The notes beneath the pieces are model-generated. The model ran no database searches. It was not told the DNA's origin and worked only from the letters and a program-made list of their open reading frames with translations. From assembly GCF_004771005.1 (NCBI RefSeq), contig NZ_RQHV01000050.1, positions 62,001 through 126,000 of the forward strand: DNA of 64,000 nucleotides. Direction: 5' to 3'. A program made the position numbers and the translations under genes. This DNA comes from Leptospira ilyithenensis (GTDB taxonomy: Bacteria > Spirochaetota > Leptospiria > Leptospirales > Leptospiraceae). Shown here piece after piece: positions 19,767 through 28,729 of this stretch (position 1 is its first letter; each line of letters starts with the position of its first letter).

Positions 19767-20052
19767 AAACTTTTCTCTCTTTTTTACTCATATCTCTGAC
19801 AGAAATAATTCTAATTTTATTATTACGTACAGTGAAAACAGCGAATAGCCTTCTCGAAGAGTTAGTAATTCCTAAGGCAGCAAATCTTACTTCTCTTTCG
19901 GAATGATTTTCATCATGTGCAATAAGTATAGGTTCATTAAAGAAAATTTCTTCAATTTCTCCTGGTTTAACTTTATGTTTAATCCAATTTTTATCAATAT
20001 TCCCATTATCCCACTCGAAACCTTCAATTAAGGAGAAATCAGGCAGTTTCAT
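19738..20052 (-). CDS. brnT: BrnT-type ribonuclease toxin
   Basis: 104 residues. The N-terminal GFEWDNGNIDKNWIKHKV is the BrnT signature, followed by the beta-rich core with RRLFAVFTVRNNKIRIISVRD. BrnT is a RelE-like ribonuclease held in check by BrnA. First gene of a two-gene unit that sits between two attC-like repeats. Confidence 0.9.
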   Translation of the reverse strand: MKLPDFSLIEGFEWDNGNIDKNWIKHKVKPGEIEEIFFNEPILIAHDENHSEREVRFAALGITNSSRRLFAVFTVRNNKIRIISVRDMSKKERKVYENYQKENP

Positions 20053-20177
20053 GTATATTTCTAATATATACAGAATTTATTACTGAATCAATTAATTTTT
20101 CCTTATTTTATTCCCCCTTTGGTATTTTTTATACAAAAGTATTACCAATGTCCTGAGGCATACATTACCTCTATTTC

Positions 20178-20352
20178 GCTTAACGAACTAGCGCCTTACG
20201 GACGGTGTCCGTAGCTGAGCCTCTCTGAGGAGGCGTTAGCGTCGGCGCGTTTCCTTGCTTAAGCAAGGAACGTGACGGAGGACAATGTGTCGCAGACCGA
20301 GCAAGGGTGAACGGAGTGAATCCCGAAGCGTAGCGGTAAGGCGTGGTTATAC
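20178..20352 (-). repeat. attC-like repeat B, behind the second HEPN/MNT pair
   Basis: In gene direction it begins GTATAAC (20346-20352) then CGCCTTACCG, and ends CGTAAGG with GTTAAGC (20178-20184), which fits the integron core GTTRRRY. Inner hairpins are GCCTCC-type arms with a changed loop and CGTTCCTTGC / GCAAGGAACG. It fills most of the 313-base gap between 20053 and 20365, which holds no gene. Confidence 0.7.
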
Positions 20353-20365
20353 GAAGTCGCTGTGG

Positions 20366-20716
20366 TTAATCGAAGAGAGTTTTTTCTTTCTCAATGATTT
20401 CTGCAATTTGTAAGTAAAGGGTAGGAATTTTATTCTCAACAAGATCCCAAACTATATCATAATCTACAATAAAGTATCCATGAACAAGGTGGTTTCTAGT
20501 TGCCGCAAATTTTCTCCATTCGGGATCCGGGTATTTCTTTTTAAAAGAATCAGAAAGTTTATTTGAAGCTTCCCCAATAATTTCAATACTTCTAACAAAA
20601 GCACGTTTAAGAACATTATTAATTAAGAAAGAGTCTTTGTTTATTTTATTGAACTCTTCTCTTAAGAAAAGAATTTCTCCATAAATGTGATTAATGTAAT
20701 CTAGATCAGACTTCAA
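20366..20716 (-). CDS. HEPN-domain toxin (HepT-like), second pair
   Basis: 116 residues, all alpha-helical. The HEPN ribonuclease motif reads RNHLVHGYF near residue 73. With the overlapping MNT gene it forms a HepT/MntA-type pair, in which the nucleotidyltransferase AMPylates and silences the HEPN toxin. It overlaps its partner by 11 bases. Confidence 0.88.
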   Translation of the reverse strand: MKSDLDYINHIYGEILFLREEFNKINKDSFLINNVLKRAFVRSIEIIGEASNKLSDSFKKKYPDPEWRKFAATRNHLVHGYFIVDYDIVWDLVENKIPTLYLQIAEIIEKEKTLFD

Positions 20717-21020
20717 TTAAAATAGACTCATTTTCAATAGATTGTTTGATAGAACCGGCAATAGAATCAGAAGTAAGTAGGTCGACTTTCACTTCAAACA
20801 AATCTTCTAATAAGAAAGTAAGATTAATATAATTATCAAAATTTTTCATCCCGGATTTGAAAGTAACAAGAAAGTCAATATCACTATTTGGCTGTGCCTC
20901 TTTTCTTGCGACTGAGCCGAAAATGTAAATAGCCTGAACGCCCAAAGAATGTAGCTCTTCTTTATGATTTCGTAAAGATTGCTGAATGCTTGTTTTATCT
21001 AAAGAATCGACGGCGATCAT
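20706..21020 (-). CDS. Minimal nucleotidyltransferase antitoxin (MntA-like), second pair
   Basis: 104 residues. The MNT active site is intact: FGSVARKEAQPNSDIDFLV, a GS motif with the paired Asp residues. It precedes and overlaps the HEPN gene. Its role is most likely to AMPylate the HEPN partner. Confidence 0.88.
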   Translation of the reverse strand: MIAVDSLDKTSIQQSLRNHKEELHSLGVQAIYIFGSVARKEAQPNSDIDFLVTFKSGMKNFDNYINLTFLLEDLFEVKVDLLTSDSIAGSIKQSIENESILIEV

Positions 21021-21118
21021 ATTTCAAATTTCTTGATAAATCTTCAAAAGTCAAGCGAAGGACTTTTCTCGTTTTTTTAATTTTTTAAGGTATTTTATAC
21101 TCATTTTACAGCGATTTC

Positions 21119-21290
21119 GCATAACGAACTAGCCTTACCGACGTTGTCCGTAGCTGAGCCTGCGATGCAGGCGTTAGCGTCGGCGCGTTTTCTTGCTAAG
21201 CAAGAAACGTGACGGAGGACAATGTGGCTTCAGCCCGAGCAAGGGTGAACGGAGTGAATCCCGCAGCGTAGCGGTAAGGCGTAGTTATGC
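21119..21290 (-). repeat. attC-like repeat A, behind the first HEPN/MNT pair
   Basis: In gene direction it starts GCATAAC, spacer, CCTTACCG, and ends CGGTAAGG, spacer, GTTATGC (21119-21125 on the plus strand). The outer 7-base and inner 8-base arms pair perfectly, with unequal spacers of 4 and 7 bases. That is the R''-L''...L'-R' layout of attC. The HEPN stop codon (21285-21287) lies inside the first box. Inner hairpins: GCCTGC / GCAGGC and CGTTTCTTGC / GCAAGAAACG. Confidence 0.75.
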
Positions 21291-21653
21291 GCCGTTGAGT
21301 TGTTTTAGAATAAGATTAACGGTAGTTTTTAGATTATCCAACTTCTCATTACAGATATTAAAGATAATTTCGTGATCAAGACCTTCATAATGATGAGAAA
21401 TGACATCTCTCATTTTCATAATTTTTTCCCAATCAGTGCTGGAATAATTTTTTAGGAAATTAGAGTCAATTTTAACGATGGACTTTATATTATCGCCGAT
21501 GGTTTGAAGCCTCATAGCAATGGAGTCGAGAATGGTTAAACCTTCGTCAGAATTTATGAAATCATCAGGGAATTTAATTTTTTTAAATCTAGTTTCAATA
21601 AGAAGAATGGATTCAGTAATAAATTCGAATCTTTCTTTAATTTCTTCAGACAT
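21285..21653 (-). CDS. HEPN-domain toxin (HepT-like), first pair
   Basis: 122 residues, alpha-helical, with MRDVISHHYEG near residue 80 as the HEPN Arg...His motif. It differs clearly in sequence from the other HEPN protein at 20366, so the pairs were acquired separately rather than duplicated. It overlaps the MNT gene by eight bases, and its stop lies within the attC-like repeat. Confidence 0.85.
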   Translation of the reverse strand: MSEEIKERFEFITESILLIETRFKKIKFPDDFINSDEGLTILDSIAMRLQTIGDNIKSIVKIDSNFLKNYSSTDWEKIMKMRDVISHHYEGLDHEIIFNICNEKLDNLKTTVNLILKQLNGA

Positions 21654-21945
21654 TAATAAGATCTTTTTGAATGCGCTTCAAGAAAGAGAGTTTAATCAGA
21701 TTTCTTTTTCTAATTAAATCGACATTTCTTTCAAGAAGATTTTCGAGGAAGATTTGAAGTCCGGCCAGAGAGTCAAAATTGGGATTTTTTAAATCGACGA
21801 AGATGTCTACATCACTATTTGAATTAATTTTGTCTTTCGCAAAGGATCCAAAAATACCAATCTGCAAAACCCCAAAATCAGATTCGAGCTTTGGTTTAAC
21901 ATCAGAAAGCGTTTGAATCAATTCTTGCCTGCTTTCTACCTTCAT
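21646..21945 (-). CDS. Minimal nucleotidyltransferase antitoxin (MntA-like), first pair
   Basis: 99 residues. The MNT active site FGSFAKDKINSNSDVDIFV is intact. It forms an overlapping pair with the HEPN gene. Between its start and the border core at 22072 lies a palindrome, CATATTTTT-CGT-AAAAATATG (about 22042-22062), possibly a regulatory or terminator-like hairpin. Confidence 0.85.
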   Translation of the reverse strand: MKVESRQELIQTLSDVKPKLESDFGVLQIGIFGSFAKDKINSNSDVDIFVDLKNPNFDSLAGLQIFLENLLERNVDLIRKRNLIKLSFLKRIQKDLINV

Positions 21946-22071
21946 ATGTAAATTATCTTGAATTAGAGCGAAAAGTCAATAATTGGATTTGTGAATCTTC
22001 CTTAATATAGCGTTCCTGAAAGGAGAAACGACAGATTTTTTCATATTTTTCGTAAAAATATGCTCAATGGC

Positions 22072-22078
22072 GCTTAAC
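22072..22078 (-). other. GTTAAGC core: possible left border of the toxin-antitoxin cassette array
   Basis: GTTAAGC on the minus strand is identical to the terminal core of attC-like repeat B. It is preceded by GCTAAAC 11 bases earlier, giving a short inverted pair. It lies between the VOC gene and the first MNT gene, where the first cassette of an array would begin. Confidence 0.4.
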
Positions 22079-22099
22079 TCTTAATATGCGTTTAGCAAA

Positions 22100-22528
22100 T
22101 TAGTCCGGTAATACGACCTCTCCCTTTTCGTTCAAAGGAAAAAAAGGATTGTGCGCCACTTCGAAAATATGTCCGTCCGGATCGGCAAAGTAGGAGCTGT
22201 ATCCGCCCCAGAAAACTTTCTGCGGGGTTTTTAGAATCTTTGCTCCAAGAGAACGAACCTTTTCAATCACTTCGTCCACTTCTTTTTCGCTGGCTGCATT
22301 ATAAGCGATGGTGATTCCGGAAAACCCGGTTCCCTCTGCGCTAAGGTGGGCATCTTCCGCCAAAGCTTCTCTTGAAAACAAGGACAACACCAGGCCATTT
22401 AACTGAAAAAAGGCGACAGATTCCTGACTAGCGCTTGATTTTTTCCAGCCGAGGCCTTGTTCATAAAATAGCAGGGACTTTTGTAAGTCGGATACTCCTA
22501 ATGTGATTAGGTTCAGTTTTTGTTTCAT
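22100..22528 (-). CDS. VOC-family (glyoxalase/bleomycin-resistance fold) protein
   Basis: 142 residues, one VOC domain. Markers are LGVSDLQKSLLFYEQGLGW at the start and YFADPDGHIFEVAHNP at the end, with His and Glu in the metal-ligand positions. The exact reaction cannot be told; many members detoxify or isomerise small molecules. It is a single gene just upstream of the cassette array and is not itself flanked by attC-like repeats. Confidence 0.85.
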   Translation of the reverse strand: MKQKLNLITLGVSDLQKSLLFYEQGLGWKKSSASQESVAFFQLNGLVLSLFSREALAEDAHLSAEGTGFSGITIAYNAASEKEVDEVIEKVRSLGAKILKTPQKVFWGGYSSYFADPDGHIFEVAHNPFFPLNEKGEVVLPD

Positions 22529-22944
22529 GGTAAGAGATATCTTGAATCAAATCGGTATGAGTAAAGTCAAAGAGGCAAAAAGGCGAACAAATTTATAAAA
22601 AAAAGGACAGAATTAAAGAGAGCGTTGTCAAAAAAATCCATTTGTGGTAAATGGAAAGCATTGGGTGGCGGGTGGTTCACCCCTCCCAATGTCGATAGGG
22701 CGGGGATAGTATTCTAAAAATTTCCTTTCTTTACCGTTCGCCTAGGATGATCTCAAAGCACCAGGGATCGGAGCGAGGAGACCGCCAGGTCACCGTCCGA
22801 AGGACCGAAGCGGATGCGGAGTCGCGGAAGAGCCCGGTCTCCCACCTAATGTATTAAAGGTGAATCTCCGATCGATCTGTGGGAGAGGCGCCCTCAGACA
22901 ATTAAAAATTCATCAATGTATTCTACTCTTAAAAACAAGTGAGA
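22529..22944. other. Gene-free stretch with GC-rich hairpins
   Basis: No gene is supported. Two structures stand out: CATTGGG / CCCAATG (22659-22691), and a GC-rich region where GGAGACCG (22777-22784) pairs with CGGTCTCC (22835-22842) around an inner GTCC-GAA-GGAC hairpin (22795-22805). The second could be a folded RNA or another dispersed repeat; no promoter is obvious. Confidence 0.5.
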
Positions 22945-23030
22945 TGCTTCCGGCGGTGGCGAGGCCAGGACGGTCGAAGCTCGTGCGTCGTGACAGGATG
23001 TCACGCGCACAGGAGCCCGAAGCATCGAAC
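22945..23030 (+). repeat. Dispersed hairpin repeat, copy 3
   Basis: Carries GAGGCCAGGACGGTC, then nested arms GTGCG / CGCAC around GTGAC / GTCAC, then GCATCGAACGT running up to the stop codon of the carboxylase/reductase gene. The arms differ from copies 1 and 2, but pairing is kept by changes on both sides. Confidence 0.75.
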
Positions 23031-23032
23031 GT

Positions 23033-24280
23033 TTATTTAGACCCAAGTCCTGTGGTTTTTGCTCCGACAAGGATTGACATGTTTCCTGCTGGGTGTTTGT
23101 TTTCCCGCATCAACTGATGGCATTCCCCCGTTTGGTTGAACTCGTAAGTTTTTGCAAGAACAGGATCGACTTTCTTTTGAATCACAAGATTGTTCAGGTC
23201 GCGGCAATTATCGTCGTTCGCGAAATGAGAACCTTGCAGACGTTTTTGTCTCATCCACAGATAACGAAGGTCAGACGTTGCATTGAAACCGGATGTTCCC
23301 GCACAGATCACGACCATACCGCCGGTTTCACAAACAAATGTGGAAGTAGGAAGAGTGCTTTCGCCCGGATGTTCGAAAACGATTTGAGGGTTTTTGCCTT
23401 TGCCTGCAATGTCCCAAATCGCTTTACCGAACTCGCGCGCATCTTTGGTCCATTGACCGAATACTTCCGGTTTGTTGATCTCGGATGTAATCGCACCCCA
23501 ATGTTTGAACTTGTTACGGTTGATCACACCTGCAGCGCCAAGGTTTTTACAGAAATCGATTTTGTCATCGGAAGATACGACTGCAATTGGAATTCCGCCC
23601 GCTGCCTTTACGATTTGGATTGCCATAGCACCGAGTCCGCCGGCACCACCCCAGATGAGAACTACGTCATCCTGTTTAACATCGTTCGGTTTCCAATGAT
23701 GTAACATGCGATATGCTGTAGCAGCAACTAACATATATGCTGCGGAAGCTTCCCAAGTCAGATGCTGAGGGCGAGGCAAACATTGATGATCCTGTACTTT
23801 ACAAAATTGCGCGAAAGATCCCCAGTTGGATTCATATCCCCAAATGATTTGGCTCGGAGCGAACATAGGATCTTTTCCGGCAACCACCCAAGGGTCTTTC
23901 GGGTCCCACATCGCACAGTGAACTACAACTTCATCGCCTACTTTGACATTTTTGACTTCCGATCCGACTTTATAAACGATACCGGATGCATCCGATCCGC
24001 CGATATGGAATTTTTCCGGTTCGCCTTTTTTGTTTCTGGCACCGATGACATCGACAGGATATCCGAGGGCGGCCCATACGTTATTATAATTTACACCTGC
24101 CGCCATAACGGCAACTAGCACTTCGTTAGGTGCAATTTCGGGAACATCGATTACTTCTGTTTGAAAGGACTTGGTTGGTTCCCCATAACGCTCCGGACGA
24201 ATGACCTGTGCGTGCATTTTTTTCGGCACAACTCCTACTGGTGGAAGTTCTCCAACTGGTACGATTTCAACGTTACTCAT
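23033..24280 (-). CDS. ccr: Crotonyl-CoA carboxylase/reductase
   Basis: 415 residues of the MDR family with Ccr features: [12 protein letters not shown], a long insert with [11 protein letters not shown], and a nucleotide-binding [13 protein letters not shown]. The late [12 protein letters not shown] and HFANDD segments are typical of Ccr. The enzyme reductively carboxylates crotonyl-CoA to ethylmalonyl-CoA with NADPH, or reduces it to butyryl-CoA. In Leptospira, which lives on fatty acids, it would feed acetyl-CoA assimilation or lipid synthesis. The gene stands alone; a dispersed repeat abuts its 3' end. Confidence 0.9.
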   Translation of the reverse strand: MSNVEIVPVGELPPVGVVPKKMHAQVIRPERYGEPTKSFQTEVIDVPEIAPNEVLVAVMAAGVNYNNVWAALGYPVDVIGARNKKGEPEKFHIGGSDASGIVYKVGSEVKNVKVGDEVVVHCAMWDPKDPWVVAGKDPMFAPSQIIWGYESNWGSFAQFCKVQDHQCLPRPQHLTWEASAAYMLVAATAYRMLHHWKPNDVKQDDVVLIWGGAGGLGAMAIQIVKAAGGIPIAVVSSDDKIDFCKNLGAAGVINRNKFKHWGAITSEINKPEVFGQWTKDAREFGKAIWDIAGKGKNPQIVFEHPGESTLPTSTFVCETGGMVVICAGTSGFNATSDLRYLWMRQKRLQGSHFANDDNCRDLNNLVIQKKVDPVLAKTYEFNQTGECHQLMRENKHPAGNMSILVGAKTTGLGSK

Positions 24281-24350
24281 GTGATTACCTTTTTATGGAT
24301 TTCTCTATTTTAAGCGATTTCCTTGCAGAGTAGAAATCCGGCTCTTACTG

Positions 24351-25322
24351 TCAATCGCTTCCCCACTCCATGGAAAAGGCAAATGTCCAGGCGGAATGAT
24401 AGAGTCTGTAGTCCCGATCCCTCTGAAACGGGTATCTATAAGCTACGTTGAAGTTGTATTTTTCCGAAAAATTCCACGAAAACCCGAGAGACCCTTCCGT
24501 AAAATACTGAGGGTTCAGCTTATCCTTGCTAGCTGAGAAGTCCACTCCGTTATAAGGATTGCGGTATAAGATCCCTGTAAATATGGAAATCTCAGGCATC
24601 AAATAATAAGTAACGTAGGCGGAAAGAATTGCCGTTTTTTTGAATTCATACTCCGGCGTAGGTGGAGTCGCGGACGGAAGTCGCAACCAATAGGGAATCC
24701 CGTCGTTGTCCTGGAGATTGTTCGGTTGTGGACGGGTCAAAGGTTGGAGGCCACCGAGCTTGGTAACAAACGACCATTTTTCGTAGAGATAACCTAACTT
24801 CAGATAACCGGCACCGGCATAATAATTTCCTCCGGTAAAACGATCCGTATCTGGGCCGGAAGGAAATCCTACCGACCCTTCGATCACAAAAAAATAAGAT
24901 TTATCCAAATCAAAGAAAGGTTGGTATTTGAAACCTAAGTAGCTTTTCCCAACTCTCGCCGCATCCTCCCGATTTCTTTGCTGATAATAATTCCAGGGAA
25001 CAGCGGCATTCAGCGCAAACCTTCCTCCGAAAAAATTCATTTCAGCGAATGCGGTCGTTGTGAACAGATTGCTGTTCTCTCTAGTTGATTTGTAATAATC
25101 CTGAGTGATCACCAAATAATTGCTAGGTTTCTCTCTTTTTCCGGTAAACGGATCGACGAATCGGGCAGTCGCATTAGGACTGTCAGACGAACCTGTGTGA
25201 TGAGCGGACATTTCACCGGAAAAAACAAAAACGATGAAAAAGAAGAAAAGAAAAAAAGGTAAATTTGAAAAACTGGATTTCATTGGAATGATTTTTGATT
25301 GATTGTTGTTAGTTGGTTTCAC
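24351..25322 (-). CDS. Outer-membrane beta-barrel-like protein of the MbnP/MbnH operon
   Basis: 323 residues from a GTG at 25322 with an AAGGGA site eight bases before it. A signal peptide ends near SAHHTG. The rest alternates aromatic-rich strands ending in Trp/Tyr/Phe (YFFVIEGSVGF, YNFNVAYRYPF) and finishes with a strand near the C-terminus, as in outer-membrane barrels. It is last in the minus-strand operon with MbnH and MbnP, so a transport or surface role in metal handling is plausible. Confidence 0.65.
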   Translation of the reverse strand: MKPTNNNQSKIIPMKSSFSNLPFFLFFFFIVFVFSGEMSAHHTGSSDSPNATARFVDPFTGKREKPSNYLVITQDYYKSTRENSNLFTTTAFAEMNFFGGRFALNAAVPWNYYQQRNREDAARVGKSYLGFKYQPFFDLDKSYFFVIEGSVGFPSGPDTDRFTGGNYYAGAGYLKLGYLYEKWSFVTKLGGLQPLTRPQPNNLQDNDGIPYWLRLPSATPPTPEYEFKKTAILSAYVTYYLMPEISIFTGILYRNPYNGVDFSASKDKLNPQYFTEGSLGFSWNFSEKYNFNVAYRYPFQRDRDYRLYHSAWTFAFSMEWGSD

Positions 25323-25334
25323 TAAAATGTTCCC

Positions 25335-26279
25335 TTACCGCAACTCTACGTTGGGAAAACATCCGGGGACAAAAAAGATCAGATCTTCCGTTGAAAGATT
25401 GTCACTTAAGATCTTGTATAAGTCGGTCGCGGAAAATTCGGCGATGACAAGAGAGGAAGTGCTCCCAATAAAACTAGGATAGTTGGCAAATAAAGTCTGT
25501 AAAAAAGTATAAGTCTGCGATAGATAGATCCGATCCTTGAAGATATTGGAATACTGAAGTGAAATGGGAACGGGAGTTTTACGGGCACCGTCCACAGGGA
25601 TTCTGCATTTGGGAGAAATCATTTTTGTTCCCGGTTTCAGATAAATTTGCGTTTTTATAATAGAATTATCGCTCTGACGTATAATCTGCAAATCCCAATA
25701 CCATTCCGGGATCGACATGGACACAAGTGATACCACCCCGACCGGCGCATCTGTAATGGTTGTTAAATTCGGAACACTATAGGCATACCCCGTATCCGTC
25801 TGCGCATTCGCCGTAAAAAACGAATTCAAGACGGAACTACCTATATAAGAATACGATTTGCCATACGGATCAGTCGTAGGCAAATCCAAAGGAACCGTAT
25901 AAGGAGTATGTGTTTTTACGGAAACAGAAGAGCTTGCATTTATAGAACCAAACAACCGATTGCTGGGGTTGATTCGATAACTCCCCGAATCGATTTTCAA
26001 AACTGCCGATTGAACCGTAATCGAATAGGTAATGTTATTGCTGATCAGATTGAATCTACCGAGAGAATCATCCGACTGATCATCATACAAGACCACCTGG
26101 CTTTGTAAGCTGGTACGGATTTCATTGATTTGGGTCAATAGGTTTTGAAGAATGGTCAATTTTTCTGCGTTCGCATCTCCAATGGAACCGAATGTGCAAC
26201 CACTGGAGAATAATACTGAAAGAAGGAAAAAAAAGGGAAATCGTTTGTTATGCATTGTATTCAAATAGGGTTTGGTCAT
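25335..26279 (-). CDS. Predicted lipoprotein of the MbnP/MbnH operon
   Basis: 314 residues, or 306 from the second ATG at 26255. A hydrophobic signal ends in the lipobox-like LFSSGC. The remainder is Ser/Thr-rich with beta-like strands and no recognised motif. It lies between the barrel-like protein (12 bases downstream) and mbnH (45 bases upstream), so it is probably co-transcribed. The function is unknown. Confidence 0.65.
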   Translation of the reverse strand: MTKPYLNTMHNKRFPFFFLLSVLFSSGCTFGSIGDANAEKLTILQNLLTQINEIRTSLQSQVVLYDDQSDDSLGRFNLISNNITYSITVQSAVLKIDSGSYRINPSNRLFGSINASSSVSVKTHTPYTVPLDLPTTDPYGKSYSYIGSSVLNSFFTANAQTDTGYAYSVPNLTTITDAPVGVVSLVSMSIPEWYWDLQIIRQSDNSIIKTQIYLKPGTKMISPKCRIPVDGARKTPVPISLQYSNIFKDRIYLSQTYTFLQTLFANYPSFIGSTSSLVIAEFSATDLYKILSDNLSTEDLIFFVPGCFPNVELR

Positions 26280-26324
26280 CGAATGATTTGTTATCAGATT
26301 TTCACTATCTCTTCAAAAAACATA

Positions 26325-27551
26325 TCATTGGAACGGATTGGAAAACTTGGAATCGGTTAAAAATTCGGAATCGGTCAATGCCAAAAGAAAATTGATCAAA
26401 TCCGTTTTTTCGGAAGGCTGCAAAGAGAAAGGGCGGATCAAAGTGGTGTCGACATTCGGATGCCCTTTTCCTCCCGCAACATACTGATCGATCACTTTTC
26501 CAAGCGCATTGCGTGCACAAGTTTCAAGAGTAGCACCACTGGCCACACCGGTCGGATGTCCGGGATTCGCAGAATCATCACACATAATGCTTCCATCGTG
26601 CATATAAGGAAAAGTCACTCCCACATTACGAAGACTAGGTGCTCTAAATTTTCCTTGATCGGAAGCAAGTAAGGTAATTTCTTCAAGTCCACGTTTGTTT
26701 ATTGGTAATGCAAGATATTCTGCCTGTGTATGAGTTCCATTATTATGATATGCAAACTCTTCCGAAGTCTGTTTTGTATGAAGGGTAGTATCCGTAAAAT
26801 TGAATCCCCCGTGGCAGTGAAAACATTCCGCGACTTCCCCGTTGAAAATACTAGCCCCTCTGGTTGCAGATGCAGACATGGCGGAACGGTTTCCGTTGGT
26901 AGCCTTATCATAAGGAGAATAACCGGAAATCATCGTTCTTTGAAAACTTGCCAATGAAAACCGTACATTCTGTTCGGTAACAGCAGAGTCTCCGTTTCCG
27001 AACGCTGCGGAAAATAATTTTTGATAATTGGAATCGGATTTCAATTTTCCCAAATAATCTTCATTCGCAAGACCTAGTTCCGGAGGTGCCAATGAAAACA
27101 TAGGAACACGTGCTTGTTGTTCCAATGTTTTCAACAAGGGATTACTCCATGTTAGACGGGGATGGTAGGCCGCATTGCTTAACTGTTGCGCGTTTCTCGG
27201 ATGTGCTTCCGAAGTGATTCCCGAAGGAGTTGTCTTTCCATCCGAAAATGCCAGGTTTTGGAAATGACAGGAAGAGCAGGCCATGGATTCGTTTGCCGAG
27301 AGTTTACTATCATAAAACAAAAACTTGCCCAAGTCCACCTTGGCCTGAGACATCGGATTTTCCGAAGGAACCGTCGGTATAGGAAAACCGGGAGGCAAAT
27401 TCCAAACCCAACCGGAACCTTGGCTGAGAGCCAAGGCAAGTAGCAATAGATTGTTATCGTCTTTTGATTTTTTGAGATCTAAAAAATCGGGAACGCAAAC
27501 ATTTGTAAAATTCAAGATTCCTAATAACAATAATACTTTATATAATTTCAT
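26325..27551 (-). CDS. mbnH: MbnH-like di-heme cytochrome c peroxidase-family enzyme
   Basis: 408 residues from the ATG at 27551 with a GAGG site; an upstream ATG lacks one. A lipobox-like TNVC follows the signal. Two haem c motifs are visible, CSSCH (N-terminal domain) and CFHCH (C-terminal domain), with a SMACSS and FPYMHDGS context like MauG/MbnH enzymes. In studied systems MbnH oxidises a Trp of MbnP to kynurenine, creating a copper site. The MbnP-like partner is directly upstream, which supports this assignment over a plain peroxidase. Confidence 0.82.
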   Translation of the reverse strand: MKLYKVLLLLGILNFTNVCVPDFLDLKKSKDDNNLLLLALALSQGSGWVWNLPPGFPIPTVPSENPMSQAKVDLGKFLFYDSKLSANESMACSSCHFQNLAFSDGKTTPSGITSEAHPRNAQQLSNAAYHPRLTWSNPLLKTLEQQARVPMFSLAPPELGLANEDYLGKLKSDSNYQKLFSAAFGNGDSAVTEQNVRFSLASFQRTMISGYSPYDKATNGNRSAMSASATRGASIFNGEVAECFHCHGGFNFTDTTLHTKQTSEEFAYHNNGTHTQAEYLALPINKRGLEEITLLASDQGKFRAPSLRNVGVTFPYMHDGSIMCDDSANPGHPTGVASGATLETCARNALGKVIDQYVAGGKGHPNVDTTLIRPFSLQPSEKTDLINFLLALTDSEFLTDSKFSNPFQ

Positions 27552-27651
27552 AAAAAACCTCAGCATAACGGCTGTTCCATAATCAACATCCACATTAATA
27601 CATTATAAAAAACTAAATGGGGAAAAGTAAAAACCTCTCCCCCGTTTCCCT

Positions 27652-28590
27652 TTAAGGTTTCAAATAAAACGCACTTTGCACTGTCAATGTAGCTCCGTCG
27701 GTTTCATTTACTCCGACGTTATTCAATAGTGTCTTACACGCCGCCGTTGTATTTCCTGCCATACAGGTAAGTGCCGCACCACCGCTATTAGGATTCGTAT
27801 TTGTCCCGCTAACCAAACTTTTTATATCGAAATACACAGGGTTTGCAGTAGGATTCCAAGCTACGCTTCCGGAAGTTTTGATTGTAACAGTCGGGCGATT
27901 TGGGTATGTACATGATGTAGTTAGTATGGAGGTACCGGATCCATTGCATCCGCCGCTTCCCAGATGAAAAGTTCCGTTTGTAGAAGCACCGTCTTTCGTA
28001 ACCCAATCAAACTTCATAAAAATATATCCGGATGCCCATGCCCAAAACATTGCCGAATTATTCAAAGGAGCGTCCGCAGTCGTACTGTTTAGATGATTCA
28101 AGTCGAAAGGAACACCCACTTTGAATTGAATGCCCACATAACTACCTGATGGTGCCGTTCCTTTGATGCTGGTATTTGTTTCAGTAGTCCCCGTACAGTC
28201 GCCTGTTTTATCTTCAAAATCCAGAAAAGCTACTTTGGAAGTCTGCCATTTGTTATCGGAAGTTAGAGTAAAATCAACTGTAGACCCGTCCGCTTTCACA
28301 AGCTTTACATCGTGAATATAAAACCTCGCATCTCTTAAGTAAAAATTCATACTTTCCGAGATATGTTTTGTATCCATTACGGAACCCGAATGTCCTGTGG
28401 TCAGTTGATTGCATTTTGGTGCAGTATCCGATCCCGCCACCATTTGAAACGGGATTTCCGTAATTCCCGAACCCAGATTCGCAACGATCGCAAGCAAACC
28501 CAGATTAGTTGCATCATCCGACTTCTCTTTTTCTTTGCAATTTGCGAACACGAAAATCGCAATACTGATCATATATAATAACTTTTTCAT
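27652..28590 (-). CDS. mbnP: MbnP-like copper-binding lipoprotein
   Basis: 312 residues from the ATG at 28590 with GAGGAAAT before it. A lipobox-like FANC follows the signal. Family landmarks are FYIHDVKLVKADG, a VGVPFDLNHLN segment, and AMFWAWASGYIFMKFDW, whose Trp residues are candidates for modification. Paired Cys residues and a terminal LTVQSAF strand complete it. The adjacent MbnH-type enzyme is the known partner. A periplasmic or outer-membrane copper-handling role follows from the family. Confidence 0.82.
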   Translation of the reverse strand: MKKLLYMISIAIFVFANCKEKEKSDDATNLGLLAIVANLGSGITEIPFQMVAGSDTAPKCNQLTTGHSGSVMDTKHISESMNFYLRDARFYIHDVKLVKADGSTVDFTLTSDNKWQTSKVAFLDFEDKTGDCTGTTETNTSIKGTAPSGSYVGIQFKVGVPFDLNHLNSTTADAPLNNSAMFWAWASGYIFMKFDWVTKDGASTNGTFHLGSGGCNGSGTSILTTSCTYPNRPTVTIKTSGSVAWNPTANPVYFDIKSLVSGTNTNPNSGGAALTCMAGNTTAACKTLLNNVGVNETDGATLTVQSAFYLKP

Positions 28591-28729
28591 ATTTCCTCGA
28601 AGTAAAATAAAACTTAAATTTGTTAGTTGAACTAAACAATAAACGGAAACTGTGCACTTCTTTTCGTGCACAATGAATGCGAAATGGATTTAGTGTTCCA
28701 CAGGCAAGAGCCCGAAGGCTTTCCCGGAT

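Noticed and set aside
19339..21290. CRISPR or simple REP array
   Set aside because: Only three units, each 130-175 bases, separated by full gene pairs and not by spacers.
22100..22528. VOC gene as a fourth cassette
   Set aside because: No attC-like repeat follows or precedes it; only a short GTTAAGC core lies on its 3' side.
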